Position numbers and translations under genes: made by a program
Origin: Rhizomys pruinosus
Taxonomy: Eukaryota; Chordata; Mammalia; Rodentia; Spalacidae
Direction of reading: 5' to 3'
DNA length: 64,000 nucleotides
Assembly: GCA_009823505.1 (NCBI GenBank)
Contig: VZQC01012262.1
Location: 573,865-637,864, forward strand
Notes under the pieces: generated by a model
The model's database searches: none
Told to the model about the DNA's origin: nothing
What the model saw: only the letters and a program-made list of their open reading frames with translations
In this document: positions 1-10,994 of the stretch, in pieces
Position numbering within the stretch: position 1 is the first letter of the stretch
Layout of the letters: every line of letters starts with the position of its first letter

Positions 1-217
1 AATGGAAAAGGCCTCTGGTTCCACTGGGCAGGAACAGCAAAGGTTCTAGATCTAATCCACTTCAGGGACTGGCAAACTAAAGCCAATAGGTCAGCTCTCC
101 CCCTCCCCGTCTATTTTTATAGACAAAGTTCTACAAGTTCAAAACTGTCTGTATTTACATATTTCCCATGACTTTTTTTTTTGTACTACAGAGGCAAGGT
201 TTACTAGTTGTGACAGA

Positions 218-373
218 CCATAATTTGCCAGTGGTTGTGCACGCCTTTAGTCCCAGCACTAGAAAGGCACAGGCAGGCGGATCTCTGTGAGTTCAAGGCC
301 AGCCTGATCTTCACGGTGAGTTCCAGGACAGCTGGGGCTACAGGGAGACCCTGTCGTAAAAAGACAAAAAAAT
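218..373 (+). mobile_element. B1 SINE
   Basis: The body matches B1: a diverged GTGCACGCCTTTAGTCCCAG start, GATCTCTGTGAGTTCAAGGC in the middle and GGGAGACCCTGTC near the end, followed by an A-rich tail. The 5' end is more degraded than in other copies here. Confidence 0.85.
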
Positions 374-424
374 CTACAATTCGATGTGGAGTGGAGGCAG
401 TAGCTAACGTAAAGGAGACGTGAA

Positions 425-641
425 GGAAGCCCCTCCCGTGTGTGACACAGGTGAAGGAAGCCCCTCCCGTGTGTGACACACAGAAAGGAAACCCCTCCCG
501 TGTGTGACACACAGAAAGGAAGCCCCTCCCGTGTGTGACACATGGGAAGGAAGCCCCTCCCGTGTGTGGCACACGGAAAGGAAGCCCCTCTGGTGTGTGA
601 CACACGGAAAGTAAGCCCCTCCGGTGTGTGACACGCCTTCC
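425..641. repeat. 31-bp minisatellite, 7 units
   Basis: Units begin GGAAGCCCCTCCCGTG at 425, 456, 487, 518, 549, 580 and 611, so the period is exactly 31 bp. Each unit contains GTGTGTGACACAC, a short inverted repeat. The two units at the right-hand end are the most diverged (CTGGTG and CCGGTG for CCCGTG). The array has few stop codons, which produces long but meaningless reading frames. It lies about 190 bp into the intron from the exon at 835-903. Confidence 0.95.
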
Positions 642-834
642 TCTTAACCATGTTTCCGCATGACTGCGGGTTAGTTCTTTGGTTCTTTTATAAAAGTTGC
701 TTAAGGCCATGCAATACATCTCTTTTTGTTGAAAATACAGGAGTAGTTTCCACTGCTGCAACTAAAAGCACTGAACAAAACACAGAGTAACAAAGAACAC
801 ACAACTAAGTTATAAAGTTAAGAAAATTACTTAC

Positions 835-903
835 ATTATGTGTCATCTCGAAGTACTTCTGACAGGCTACCTGGTAATGTGTCCCCTTTACTAAGTCCAA
901 AAT
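835..903 (-). CDS. Prim2: Prim2 exon (about residues 411-433), DNA primase large subunit
   Basis: This 69-nt, 23-codon exon is phase 0 at both ends and reads [15 protein letters not shown] followed by KYFEMTHN. That agrees with my recollection of human PRIM2 411-433, with M-T-H here for human M-I-H. The acceptor is a pyrimidine-rich tract ending TTTTAG, and the donor is AAT|GTAAGT. The cysteine codon at 864-862 corresponds to human Cys424, the fourth ligand of the [4Fe-4S] cluster in the C-terminal domain. PRIM2 (p58) pairs with the catalytic PRIM1 (p48) inside DNA polymerase alpha-primase in the nucleus, where it helps start and hand over RNA primers. The following coding segment, human VDDCGF onward, is not in the window. 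The exon looks intact and under constraint. Confidence 0.96.
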
Positions 904-2555
904 CTAAAATGAATGAGGAAAGTGAGAAGAAAAATTACAAATTGTTTCTTCTAAGCCACTGGAGCCCATAGTTGGTGGCCTTTTCCTAATCTTCATTCCA
1001 GAAAGAACATTCAATAAGTCACAGTGTGCTGTGCTCCACAGCCTGGGCACTGTGATGGCTCTGACATTCACAGGAGTTGTTTAGGTCAACATGAAGACAC
1101 AGCTGGCCAGCAACAGGATGTTTGCTTTCTGACCCACTACCTGTCAGTTTTAATGACATCACTTTGACAGCAAGATGAAAATAGATCCTGGTGTTATGAC
1201 TTTGACGATTATTGTCAGAATATCATATCTATTGCATTAAAAAAAAACTGCAGATGTAAATCCAGTAATCTAATAGTTCAGGCATGAAGCAATCAAATAT
1301 ACTATTTAGATTTTTATTTCCACATTGTCTGCTTATACAGAAAGAACACTAAATGCTGCTGTGTACACATGAGGAAAGTACCTATCACTGAAATCTTTTT
1401 GACAGGCACAGAGGCAAAGCTCTACCTTCAGTAGGATTTCCCATTGAAATGACGCTAATTCTACTGAAGCTCAGCAGAATGTGCCAGTGACCAGCCTACT
1501 CTGAACACCTATCAGGAACATCACTCTGGCTTTTGTAAGCACAATTTGCTTTTTGGTTTCCAATTCACTTCATGTAATCTTCCGGATGGTGTGCACTCCC
1601 ATCCTTATCAGCAGAGCACATTGCCAGGTGAGACTTATAGTTTCACTGCCTCCTGGGACTCCCAAATAACACTGTCTCTGCCACTCCCAAATGAATGAAA
1701 TGTGTATTTGGCTCATTTACCAAGCAGAGTAAAATGCTGGAATTAAGAGACAGCCTCAAATGAAGGAAACATAATTCTGCAGAAATGTTCATTTCTACTC
1801 CTCTTCAAAAGGCTAATCTTCCTCCCACAAAAGAAATGAACACGGTATTGAATTCCTCCTATCCTCATTACTGAATATGGCTTTACATATTCTGACAGAA
1901 ACACAAGAAAACTGCAGTTACAGAAAGGGCATCACGCAATACTGGCAAGAACCTGTTCAAAGACTTTTTTTCTCTGATTGTCATACAGATTACATTTCTG
2001 AATTTTATACTCCCTTTCATTAACTTATATAGGAAATTGGTGCAAATGTCAACCTGTCACCAACCCCAGGATCCTGCTACCTATTTGACCTATTTTTCCT
2101 AAATGAAAAAGAAATGAATTTAAAGTGAATGACAATAAAAAATGAAGTGACATAGTTTTACTGTATAAGCTCATGATTCTTCACATAGCCATTACAGCTG
2201 TGGAAAGATGACTTATAATTAATTACTGGAGAGCATCAACAATAACAGATTAACACACATGAATTAGCATTTTGAAGACAACATCAAAACTAAGTTCAAG
2301 ATTTATGTGATACCATTTATTTGAAGATAAAAATGAATCAGAAATAAAGCTGGATCATGTGGCATATTTATGTTCCTTTTATGTAAAATCAAAATAATAA
2401 ACAATATTTTATGTATATAAGTATCATGTTCTAGGCATATGAGATAAAAAATGATATATTTAAATATCTTCCTTACAAAGTAAACATATTATATGCATAT
2501 AGATGTTTGGGAAATGGGCTGAGGCATACTTGAAAAATCATTAACACAAATATTT
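904..2555. other. Unique intron sequence
   Basis: Apart from the acceptor tract of the 835-903 exon I recognise no repeat, gene or RNA in this AT-rich stretch. Confidence 0.6.
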
Positions 2556-2559
2556 TTAA

Positions 2560-2799
2560 AATTTTTATTACTTTATTTTTTAATTTACTATTTTTATTTT
2601 ATGTGTATGAGTATACTGCCTGCATGTGTGCAAATGCACCCATGTCATGCAGTGTTTCCAGAGTCAGAAGAAGGCGTTGGATCCCCTGGAACTGGAGTTA
2701 TAGACAGTTGTTAGCGGCCATGTGGGTGCTGGGTATAGAAACTGGGTCCTCTGCAAGAGCAGTTGGTGCTCCTAACTGGTGAGCCATCTCTCTGGCCCC
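2560..2799 (-). mobile_element. B2 SINE
   Basis: On the minus strand it begins GGGGCCAGAGAGATGGCTCA and ends in an A/T-rich tail at 2560-2600. It lacks the 17-bp internal duplication seen in the youngest copies of this window. Confidence 0.88.
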
Positions 2800-2877
2800 T
2801 TATTTATTTTTTATTCAGTATATATTTTTGCTGAATTTTTGTCCATTTATCTTTGTTGCTGTTGTTGCTGTTGTTGT

Positions 2878-3016
2878 TTTCGAGACAGGGTCTCCCTGTA
2901 GTCCCAGCTGTCCTGGAACTCACTCTGTAGACCAGGCTGGCCTTGAACTCTCAGAGATCTGCCTGCCTCTGCCTCCTAAGTGCTAGGAATAAAGGCATGT
3001 GCTACCTCGCCTGGCC
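2878..3016 (-). mobile_element. B1 SINE
   Basis: The plus strand shows the inverse B1: GAGACAGGGTCTCCCTGTAG near the tail and AGGCATGTGCTACC near the head. A (TTG)n tract marks the old poly(A) tail at 2853-2879. Confidence 0.9.
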
Positions 3017-3409
3017 ATTTCATACATCTTAATCACATTTAGCGCCCCCCCCCCGCACCGGATTTCATGCATTCTGTCATATTTGTTAATTAAGCCTATT
3101 AAAAACAGGAACAGCCGGGCATGGTGGTGCACACTGTTAATCCCAGCACTCAGGAGGCAGAGGCAGGTGGATCTCTGAGTTCAAAGCCAGCTTGCTCTAA
3201 ATAGCAAGTTTCAGGACAGCTGGTGTGCTACAGGGGGACCCTGTCTCAAAAAGACCAAAAATAATAATAATAATGTCTTTTGTATATTTTAATTGAATTT
3301 TTGTGTATATCATACAAAACATGCTAATCATCTTTCTACCCCCTGTCCCATTTGCACCCTCACATAGCATCCCCATGAGATTTCATGCATTCTATCATTT
3401 ATATTAAGG
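3017..3409 (-). mobile_element. L1 3'-UTR fragments, left of the LTR element
   Basis: The stretch TTTTAATTGAATTTTTGTGT from 3287 is the inverse of the L1 3' end seen at 58344-58395 (CACAAAATTCAATTG). The phrase ATTTCATGCATTCT occurs at about 3062 and 3380, so two overlapping L1 tails may be present, split by the B1 at 3114-3276. A C-run lies at 3042-3055. The sequence continues at 5382. Confidence 0.6.
3114..3276 (+). mobile_element. B1 SINE
   Basis: It starts GCCGGGCATGGTGGTGCACA and ends in CTGTCTCAAAAAGACC plus an (AAT)n tail. Confidence 0.92.
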
Positions 3410-3414
3410 CCTAC

Positions 3415-3821
3415 TGTTCTAGTTTCTCTTCCATTGCTGTGACAAAGCACTCTGACCGACACCAACTTGGGGAAGAAAGGGTTTATTCAGCTCATATCTC
3501 CTGGGTCATAGTTCATCACTCAGGGAGCCCAAGGCAGGAACTCAGGGCAGGAACCTGGAGGCAGGAGCTGAGGCACAGGCCATGGAGGAATGCTTCTTAC
3601 TGGCTTGCTCCTCTGGCTCATGCCCAGCCTGCCTTCTTATACGTACACAACAACCTGCCCAGGGTGGCACTACCCATAGTGGGCTGGGCCCTCCCACATT
3701 GCTCAACAATCAAGACAAAACTCCACAGATGTGGCCACAGGCTAGTCCAATGGAGCCAATTCCCCAATTGAGGCTCCCTCAACCCAGGTGTGTCAAGTTG
3801 ACACTAAAGCTATCCAGCACA
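3415..3821 (-). repeat. LTR (3' LTR of the minus-strand element)
   Basis: It begins TGTTCTAG and ends CCAGCACA on the plus strand. It pairs with 4969-5376 and differs at scattered bases and one or two small indels. Confidence 0.88.
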
Positions 3822-4968
3822 GTTGACCCCTTGTCAACTTGACACACAAACACATCACTATTAAACCACCATCTTTCCAGTTCTTGTCCCCAAGGTATGA
3901 TGTTAACATTAATCACAGCCTAAGACAGTGCAACCTTAAAAGCCCCACAGTCCTTAAAATGTCCAAACACTTAAAAGTTCAGTCTATTTAAAAGTCTCTT
4001 AACTGTGGGCTGCTGTAAAATCCAAAACAAGTACTGTCTTATTTCAAAGGGAAGAATCAGGCACACTCAAACAAAACCTAAATCCAGCAAAGTAGCTCAA
4101 GGCCGGACACCTGGGACTCACTCACATCTTCTGGGCTCCAAAGGGTTTCGGCAGCTCCCATTCTCTGACTCTGCCGTCTGTGGCACACACAGCTCATCTC
4201 ACAGGCCCAGGCTGACTCCATTCCACACCTGCTGCTGCTCTTGGTGATCGTCCCACAGTCCCAGCATCTCCAAAACGCTGGGGTGGCCACTGAAACTGAA
4301 GTTGCTTCTGACCTCTCCTGATGCAAAACCTCAGCTTCTCTTCCTGATCCCTGGCATCCTGGGGTCTTCACTGCAACCGAGGCTGCACTCTGACCAGTGG
4401 CCTTTCCGGGCCTCTCATAGTGCCAGGCCTCTGCTGCTCTCTGTGACCCCTTCATGCTTTCAACACCAGAACCATATAGGAGACTCTTACACACTACCAA
4501 GTCCTGCTTCTGGCTTGACATGGAGGCTCGGACCCCTTCTGGAACACAGCTTCTGTGTGCTGACCCTGAAGAAATTCTTCCCAGAAGATTTCACCACAGT
4601 GATGCCGGTCTCTTGTTACTGACAGCTGATTTTTCAGCCCCAGCTAACCAGCATCAGTTGTCCCAGTGAAGCACAGGGCTCACTGCAGGTTCTGGTCTCT
4701 TGTTACCTACAGCTGATTCTTCAGCCCCAGCTGACCAGATCCCATAGATTAAACTGTCCTGATGATCTCTGCTCCCCTTTGAAACTTTCACAAGCCAGGC
4801 CTCCATGTCTACAAGTCTTTCAGCAAAACTGTTCCAAGTTCCACAGCCACGATCTTTAGGCATTCAGTGATTTTTCTAGCCCAAAGTTTCAAACACTTCC
4901 ACAATCCTTCCCCAAAACGCCAAGGTCAGGTCTGTCACAGCAATAGCTCACTCTCTGGTACCAATTTC

Positions 4969-5376
4969 TGTTCTAGTTTGTCTTCCATTGCTGTGACAAA
5001 GCACTCTGACCGACACCAACTTGGGGAGGAAAGGGTTTATTCAGTTCACATCTCCTGGGTCATAGTTCATCACTCAGGGAGCCCAAGGCAGGAACTCAGG
5101 GCAGGAACCTGGAGGCAGGAGCTGAGGCACAGGCCATGGAGGAATGCTGTTCACTGGCTTGCTCCCCTGGCACATGCCCAGCCTGCCTTCTTATATGGTA
5201 CACAACAACCTGCCCAGGGTGGCACCACCCATAGTGGGCTGGGCCCTCCCACGTTGCTCAACAATCAAGACAAAACTCCACAGATGTGGCCACGGACCAG
5301 TCCAATGGAGCCAATTCCCCAATTGAGGCTCCCTCAACCCAGGTGTGTCAAGTTGACACTAAAGCTATCCAGCACA
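4969..5376 (-). repeat. LTR (5' LTR of the minus-strand element)
   Basis: It has the same TG...CA ends as the partner at 3415-3821. The minus strand carries a TATA-like box and an AATAAA signal in the order expected for U3 and R. Confidence 0.88.
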
Positions 5377-5381
5377 CCTAC

Positions 5382-5560
5382 TGAGTCAAGTTAGTATACT
5401 CAGATATCCATCAGTGCAAGTTCATCTACTGGTGTTTAGTCAGTCTGTCTAGAGTCTTTCCCTTAAAGAAGATCAGCTCTTCCTCACCCAGCAGTATTCA
5501 GCTGCCAATAGTTCAGCTAAGATGGGGGCCTGCTGTCCACTTCTCCAGTTCTATGCTGGG
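5382..5560 (-). mobile_element. L1 3'-UTR fragment, right of the LTR element
   Basis: This continues the L1 tail interrupted at 3409. The wording GATCAGCTCTTCCTCACCCA resembles inverse rodent L1 3' UTR as I know it. It is then cut by a B2. Confidence 0.55.
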
Positions 5561-5562
5561 TT

Positions 5563-5571
5563 TTTGTATTT

Positions 5572-5610
<39 letters not shown>

Positions 5611-5772
5611 TTATGAGTGTATTGTCTGCATGAATCTAAGTCCACCCATGTTTTACAATGCTCGCAGAGGTCAGAAGAGGGTGTTGGATCCCCTGGAACT
5701 GTGGGGCTGGGAATCAAACCTGGGTCCTTTGCAAGAGCAGCCAGTGCTCTTAGCCAACTCTTATCCCCAAGT
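5563..5772 (-). mobile_element. B2 SINE with expanded (TTTA)n tail
   Basis: The inverse B2 body (AGGTCAGAAGAGGGTGTTGG, GGGTCCTTTGCAAGAGCAGC) follows about 11 TTTA units derived from the tail. Confidence 0.9.
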
Positions 5773-5789
5773 AACACAAATATTTAGTA

Positions 5790-6118
5790 GGCTGATATCC
5801 CAGTTTCACATAAGGGAGGAAAGGGTTTCTCTGGCTTACAGTTCCAGATCACATCTACAGTCAAAGGTGGAGAGTCAAGAAACACATGGATCCTTGGCTG
5901 CTTGCCCTCAAGTAGCGTTCTCCCCTCTTATGCAGTTCGGGAACCCCTGCCTCGGGAAGGGTGCTACCCTCAGTGGGCTGGGTCCTCTCACACTGCTTAA
6001 CAGTGGAGACAACGCTCTCACAGACATGCCTACTGGCCGACCTGACCTAGGTAATCAAGATGTTTTTCCCAGGGGATTCTAGATAATGTTGGGTTGATGT
6101 TAAAACTAACCAGCACAG
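5790..6118 (-). mobile_element. Diverged solo LTR of the 3415-5376 type
   Basis: It shares the phrases GGAGGAAAGGGTTT, AGTGGGCTGGGTCCTC and AACTAACCAGCACAG with the LTRs at 3415 and 4969, in the same orientation. It is clearly older and has several small losses. Confidence 0.7.
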
Positions 6119-6766
6119 GTGATTCCACATATGTTAAAAGGTCAGTAAGTAGAAATGACAAGCCACTGTATATGAGAAAGGCAGACTTACCGAAAATCGT
6201 ATGTTTAAAAAATTCAATTTAGATTAAGAACACAGCCATCTCTGCCATCACTCCACCTCCAGAAAACTCTTCTTTAACAAAGGTGAAATCACTCAACCAT
6301 CCATCTTAGAACAACCTGACCAATCATGTCACAACATATTCGAGATGAATGAAAGATCACCTGTATGTAAAGGTGTAATGATAACAAAGATAACAGCAGT
6401 TTCTTCTTATTTGCAAGAAAAACTGTTGACAGATTTAGAACAAAGTTGATGAAGCAGAGGAGGGGGAAAAAAAAAACCAAAGCACAGAGGAAAAAGAGAC
6501 GACCAGGAGAAAGGGTGCTTTGCGTCAGGCAGAATCCACTCGCAGACGCCAACTTCGTTTCAGACAAGTAGATCCTGTCAGTGAAGGTGCCTGGATGTCT
6601 CAGAGACATGATCAATTTAAAATGAATTTAAAATCATATATACCTTAATTGTCTAGCTTTCCATAATGGAACTGAAAACAACTTACATGTTTTCCCCAAA
6701 GTTAAATAGAAAAGGCAAAACTTTACCTAAAATTACAACTATTAAAAGAAGACTTCAGCCATCTGT
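6119..6766. other. Unique intron sequence
   Basis: I see no recognisable gene or repeat. A minus-strand open stretch near 6289-6615 has no family resemblance. Confidence 0.55.
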
Positions 6767-6905
6767 GTATGGTCGTGGCACAATCCTTTAATCCCAGCAC
6801 TCAGGAGGCAGAGGCAGGCAGATCTCTGTGAGTTCAAGGCCAGCCTGGTCTCCATAGTGAGTTCCAGGCCAACCGGGCTCCAGGGAAACCCTGTCTCAAA
6901 AACAA
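6767..6905 (+). mobile_element. B1 SINE
   Basis: The B1 body contains TTTAATCCCAGCACTCAGGA and CCCTGTCTCAAAAACAAACA, followed by a short (CAC)n tract. Confidence 0.9.
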
Positions 6906-7339
6906 ACACCACCACCACCACCCTTCAGATTATGATCCGTACTGCAGAAATGCAGGAAGGCAGAAAGACATTCTTGTAACCAATGAACAGAACTTCACTT
7001 TTTCTCTGAGTAAAATGGAAAGGGTGCAACATGCAAAGGCCAGAGTGAAATGAACTGACCTGCACTGTGATAGACTCATTCAGCCCGCTGCAGGAGGAGC
7101 AGACTGGAGAGGACAGAGGCAGAAACAGGGAGCACTCCACTGAGCTCCAAGGTTGTGGGTGGTATGTGTTCAGGACACTGGATACTGAAGCAGCCCCACC
7201 ATGGCCTTAAGCCGTTTCTACAAAGCAGATCTCTATGAATATACTCAGCAGCACCTGCTCCACAGGCTCTGAGACAGTGCATTTCCCGGCCCTCCCTTCC
7301 TGATAATCTCCTAAATAAAATGAACTCATTTTTTTTTAA
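6906..7339. other. Unique intron sequence
   Basis: I see nothing recognisable here. Confidence 0.5.
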
Positions 7340-9110
7340 AAATTCAATTTGTTTCTTTTTTAAATTTTCTTTTTTATTATTTTTTTTCAAAGCCAATTTT
7401 TTATTGAAGCTCTGTGCACTTCATACAACGTTTCCCAGTCAAATCCAGACCCGTTCCCCGTTCCTTGCCCCCTCCCCACCAGAGCTCATGCATTCTTCTG
7501 CCATACAAGTTTCTCATCTTTTTCTCATTCTCTTAAAATTTTTGATCCAGAAGTTTACTGTTTCGGGCAGAAGTTGACTATTTCAGTCAGTTCTTTGACC
7601 CAGTCTTTTTGTTTGTTGTTGTTGTTCCTTCCAAATTGCATCAGTCCAAAATATGACATCAGGGACTAGAGAGATGGCCTAGCGGTTAAGAGCGCTGACC
7701 GCTCTTGCAGATGACCCGGGTTCGATCCCCAGCACCCACATGGAGGCCGAGAACCGTCTGAAACTCCAATTCCAGGAGAGCTCCAGTTCCAGGGGAATCC
7801 GACGCCCTCTTCTGACCTACGCGGCACTGCACGAAACGGGTGCACAGACTTGCATGCAGACAGTACATTCATACACATACAGAAATAAATAAAATTAATA
7901 AAAAAATTAAAAAAAAATATGACATCATAGGTTTTAGCATCTTTAGCACATGATTTATTATTTTTATTTATTTTTTTTTCTTTATTAGGTTGAAAGATGT
8001 CATGTTTTCCTTAAGGAACTGTTTGAAGTCTCCTCCTTGGCAATCCTGGACAGCCATCAATCCTGCCCTTATGCTCTACACTGGAGTCTTCCCTTCCCAT
8101 GGTCACCAAATGAGGTCCAGTAAGCACCTCGTTCTGTCTTGATCTTCCTGTAGTGGTCTCCATGATACAGCCTGGGTAGTCCAACAATGGCAGTGTATAC
8201 TCTGAAGAGGCTGAAACCCCAGTAGTTAGTTGCTCAGTCCACAAGCTGGATGTCTCAGCAGTCCCCATTCTGGCATTGAAAGTTTGGAGGATTCTTGGAG
8301 AGACATGAGTCTTCAGTCCATATTGGAAGGTTGAAAAGTTGTGTCTCATGTCTTTGAAGAATGGCAAAAAGCAGTGGCACCACAGGGTAACTGCACTTGC
8401 CAGCAAGAATTGAAGACAGGCAAAACAAGAGTGCTTTTTTTTTCTCTTTTTGTCTTTTTACTAAGATCTCAAGTTTTATGCCTGAAGTATAATCTCTCAG
8501 GCCTTACTAATTATTTATTTCTGGCTATACTTTCCTTTTGGATGCTTAAAGCCACATTGTTATCCCAGATTAACCAAGGTTTTTGTTTTCTCAAGGTTAG
8601 TTGAGGATCTGGTACTCAAGGGTCACTCAGGTTTTGGGGGGACGGTTCTGGCTCCTTTTGGCTTTTCATTTACCAGTTCTATCCACTCAAGGACAAAGTC
8701 AGGTCTTGCTAGACCAGGCTTCCCTTTTTGAAGCATGAGCAGACTGTCCTCTTTATAGACTAGACACTGGCTGAAGTTCCATTAGTGGATCTCCAAGACC
8801 TCCCTACACAGGAATACTGGTGACTCGCATTTGCAGAACATTTCAAGAGATGCACCCATGCACAGTCCCCTGGGACTTAGTTGACCTCTGAGGGCAAGGA
8901 ACACAGTTATCCCTTAAGACCCTCAGCCAAATTGGTATGGGCATTAAGTATGGTTGTTAAGCATCCAGAAAGGGTAAGTTACACCAGCCTGTTACTTAAC
9001 TACTGTGTAATATTTTAGAAAAGGCTTGGACAAAAGCTCAAGCATCCTTGTATAGGAAATACTAAGAAGCACTCCCATAAGATAAATACTGTATTATACA
9101 CAATGTCGTG
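7340..9110 (-). mobile_element. L1 3' end and 3' UTR
   Basis: The inverse of 7390-7435 reads GTATGAAGTGCACAGAGCTT then CAATAAAAAATTGG. This matches the L1 tails at 21541-21575 and 50190-50215, including the AATAAA signal. A B2 interrupts it at 7662-7913. The match is convincing to about 7660 and only plausible beyond 7920, where an unusual T-rich and then mixed sequence continues without a coding match. Confidence 0.6.
7662..7913 (+). mobile_element. B2 SINE, 17-bp-duplication subfamily, with target duplication
   Basis: It is flanked by the 14-bp duplication AAAATATGACATCA (7648-7661 and 7914-7927). The pol III B-box-like GGTTCGATCCC is intact. The 17-bp internal repeat is present (AACTCCAATTCCAGGAG then AGCTCCAGTTCCAGGGG). 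It is a young copy. Confidence 0.95.
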
Positions 9111-10189
9111 ACAAACTAGTTTCTTTTTTTCCTCATTCTTTTGATTTTTTTTCCATGTTTCCATTTTTATTTGATGTTTCCAAATATAAAAAAGTCAAGA
9201 TTCTTACACCCGTTAGAATGACACCATCTCCAGTGAGATCATGCAAAGCAGTTCAGTGTATACAATCATTTCTCTTCACCTTTTCTGCTTCATACAGTGT
9301 GATTGACAGAAAATTAGATGGCATGGGCTTGGTCAGAAAATGCCATTAAACAAAAACAAACAAACAAAAATACCACTATAAAGGGCAGTTTCTACTTTTC
9401 TGCAATTTTCAATAACTTATTCTTTTTACTTAGGAGGCACATGGAACTGAAAATTTTAGCTGCCCAATTTTATTCAACTACTCCACAAACAAGCACAAAC
9501 AACAGTCTCAACAGTGCAGACTGTGGAGGGTTGAGACAGTAGACATTATCTTTAGTAGATTCAACTATTTTGCCTGAAGTTGTTTTTTTCTTTTAAGAGA
9601 AATAAATCACCTTAGGCTTTGCCTTTAATTTCACTATACTGGATCCAGAATAGTGAAGAGAACTCCTCATATAAAATTGAAAGCAAAAACTATTACATAG
9701 TTTTTTAAGGTGGAGTTTAGTCTATGCAGCTAGCTGCATAGACTAAAGACAGTTGGTTTGCTAGATGGCACTGAAAATCCTGACCCAGGTGACATGACTT
9801 TGTCCAAATGTTTGACCAAAGAAATAGTACAATATTTATAAGCTAAATTTTTTTAAAGAGATGGTTGACATGAATACTGTACATATGCATACAGCCATAC
9901 CACTCTGAACGTACTGGATCTCACTTGGCAAGGAATTCTAAGAGTGGCATAGCCAAGATACCTCTGCACCTGAGGCACAGAGACAAATGAAGTAACGATT
10001 TCTCTGATCTGAGTGTCTATGACCTATCACACTGATCTTTGCCACTCAATCAACATATATATTGTTTATCAACTCTGTTGGGAAATCACATACAAACAGG
10101 AGCACACATAAAGCATAGCACACATTACAGTGCTAATGTTGAACCACATTGCCTTTTCTTCCTAATACTCTAATTTTTCTGACAGATGC
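9111..10189. other. Intron sequence holding a perfect palindrome
   Basis: Apart from the palindrome at 9716-9747 I recognise nothing. There are no exon-like signals. Confidence 0.5.
9716..9747. repeat. Perfect 32-bp palindrome, no spacer
   Basis: The left half TTTAGTCTATGCAGCT is followed directly by its exact reverse complement AGCTGCATAGACTAAA. The symmetry stops abruptly on both sides. Confidence 0.98.
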
Positions 10190-10194
10190 AGTGT

Positions 10195-10395
10195 CCCTTC
10201 TGCCTGCCTTTGCCTCCTGAGTGCTGGGATTAAAGGTATGTGCCAGGCTGTTTCTTTTTCTTCTTCTACTTCTTTTTTTTTTTTTTTTAAAGACAGGGTC
10301 TCCCTGTAGCCCCAGCTGGCCTGGAACTCACTCTGTAGACCAGACTGGCCTTGAACTCACAGAGATCTGCTTGCCTCTACCTCCCGAGTGCTGTA
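10195..10395 (-). mobile_element. Two B1 pieces, nested
   Basis: A short inverse B1 head (TGAGTGCTGGGATTAAAGGT, about 10195-10245) is followed by a T-rich tract and a nearly full inverse B1 (AGACAGGGTCTCCCTGTAGC to CCTCCCGAGTGCTG, 10292-10393). Confidence 0.88.
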
Positions 10396-10990
10396 TTTTT
10401 GCTTTTGATTCCCACCACTTTATTGACTTCTCTACCCAGGTGGATAATGAGTTCGTTACCAAAGCAGCACGTGCCATCTCCACCTTAAAAAATCCTCTGC
10501 ACAATCAGCACCTTAAACAATCTATTTGCTGCGAGTTTTATGGTCTTGACCATCTTCTCAGATCTGTCTCCTCCCTGTTCTCTCATTGTGGTTCAGACTT
10601 GATTAATACCTTTTCCTTCTTATCTCTGACAAAGGCTTTGCCAAGATTCTGTTTTGGCTTCTGCTCTCCCACCCCTCTCCCATAGCACACTTCAGATAAT
10701 CAGCTTCAACTAGGGTGGGCGAGACTGGAAAACAACAGCAACAACAAACCCTCGGCTTCAGAAAAGCCAGCTTGAATTTCTGGCATATGACTACTGCCTT
10801 CCTGGGTATGTTCTCGAGGTTGTCACAACCTATAGTTTTCTAATTGTCTTTCCAATCTCACAGTTTTAACTGGAAAGAATATCAGATTTCTTAACTCCTC
10901 CAGTTTGGTACAAATACATCTTCTCTCTGCCATTCAAATTTCTTTACCTCTAAAATAACCCCCCAAACCATCTACTTCATAGAAGCTGCC
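10396..10990. other. Unique intron sequence
   Basis: No repeat or exon is recognised. An open frame that enters from the B1 has no family match. Confidence 0.5.
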
Positions 10991-10994
10991 TATT

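Larger units (their letters stand above)
1..834 (-). other. Prim2: Prim2 intron, 5' part (donor side)
   Basis: This intron follows the exon at 835-903 on the minus strand. It opens with the consensus donor GTAAGT at 834-829 and runs off the left edge of the window. It holds one B1 and the 31-bp minisatellite. I looked here for the next Prim2 coding segment (human VDDCGF onward) and did not find it. Confidence 0.85.
3415..5376 (-). mobile_element. Complete two-LTR retroelement, class III (MaLR/ERVL-like), non-coding
   Basis: Two closely similar direct repeats of 407 and 408 bp (3415-3821 and 4969-5376), each TG...CA, enclose 1,147 bp. The element is bracketed by a 5-bp target duplication CCTAC (3410-3414 and 5377-5381). 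Orientation is minus: in that sense each LTR has a TATA-like CATATAAG (about 5200) upstream of AATAAA (about 5041). Five bases inside the LTR, the minus strand reads TGGTACCAGAGAGTGAG, close to the primer-binding site expected for tRNA-Leu. A 5-bp duplication and a Leu-type primer site both suit class III elements. The interior has no long open frame or recognisable gag or pol, so it is non-autonomous. It interrupts an L1 tail. Confidence 0.85.

Noticed and set aside
204..761. Overlapping minus-strand frames of up to 185 codons with repeats such as CHTREGLPF
   Set aside because: They are products of the 31-bp minisatellite plus the inverse B1 sequence, and all three frames show the same artefact.
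10221..10685. A 154-codon plus-strand frame beginning MLGLKVCARLF
   Set aside because: The first third is inverse B1. Many frames here begin MLGLKVCA or similar because inverse B1 is often open. The rest has no recognisable content.
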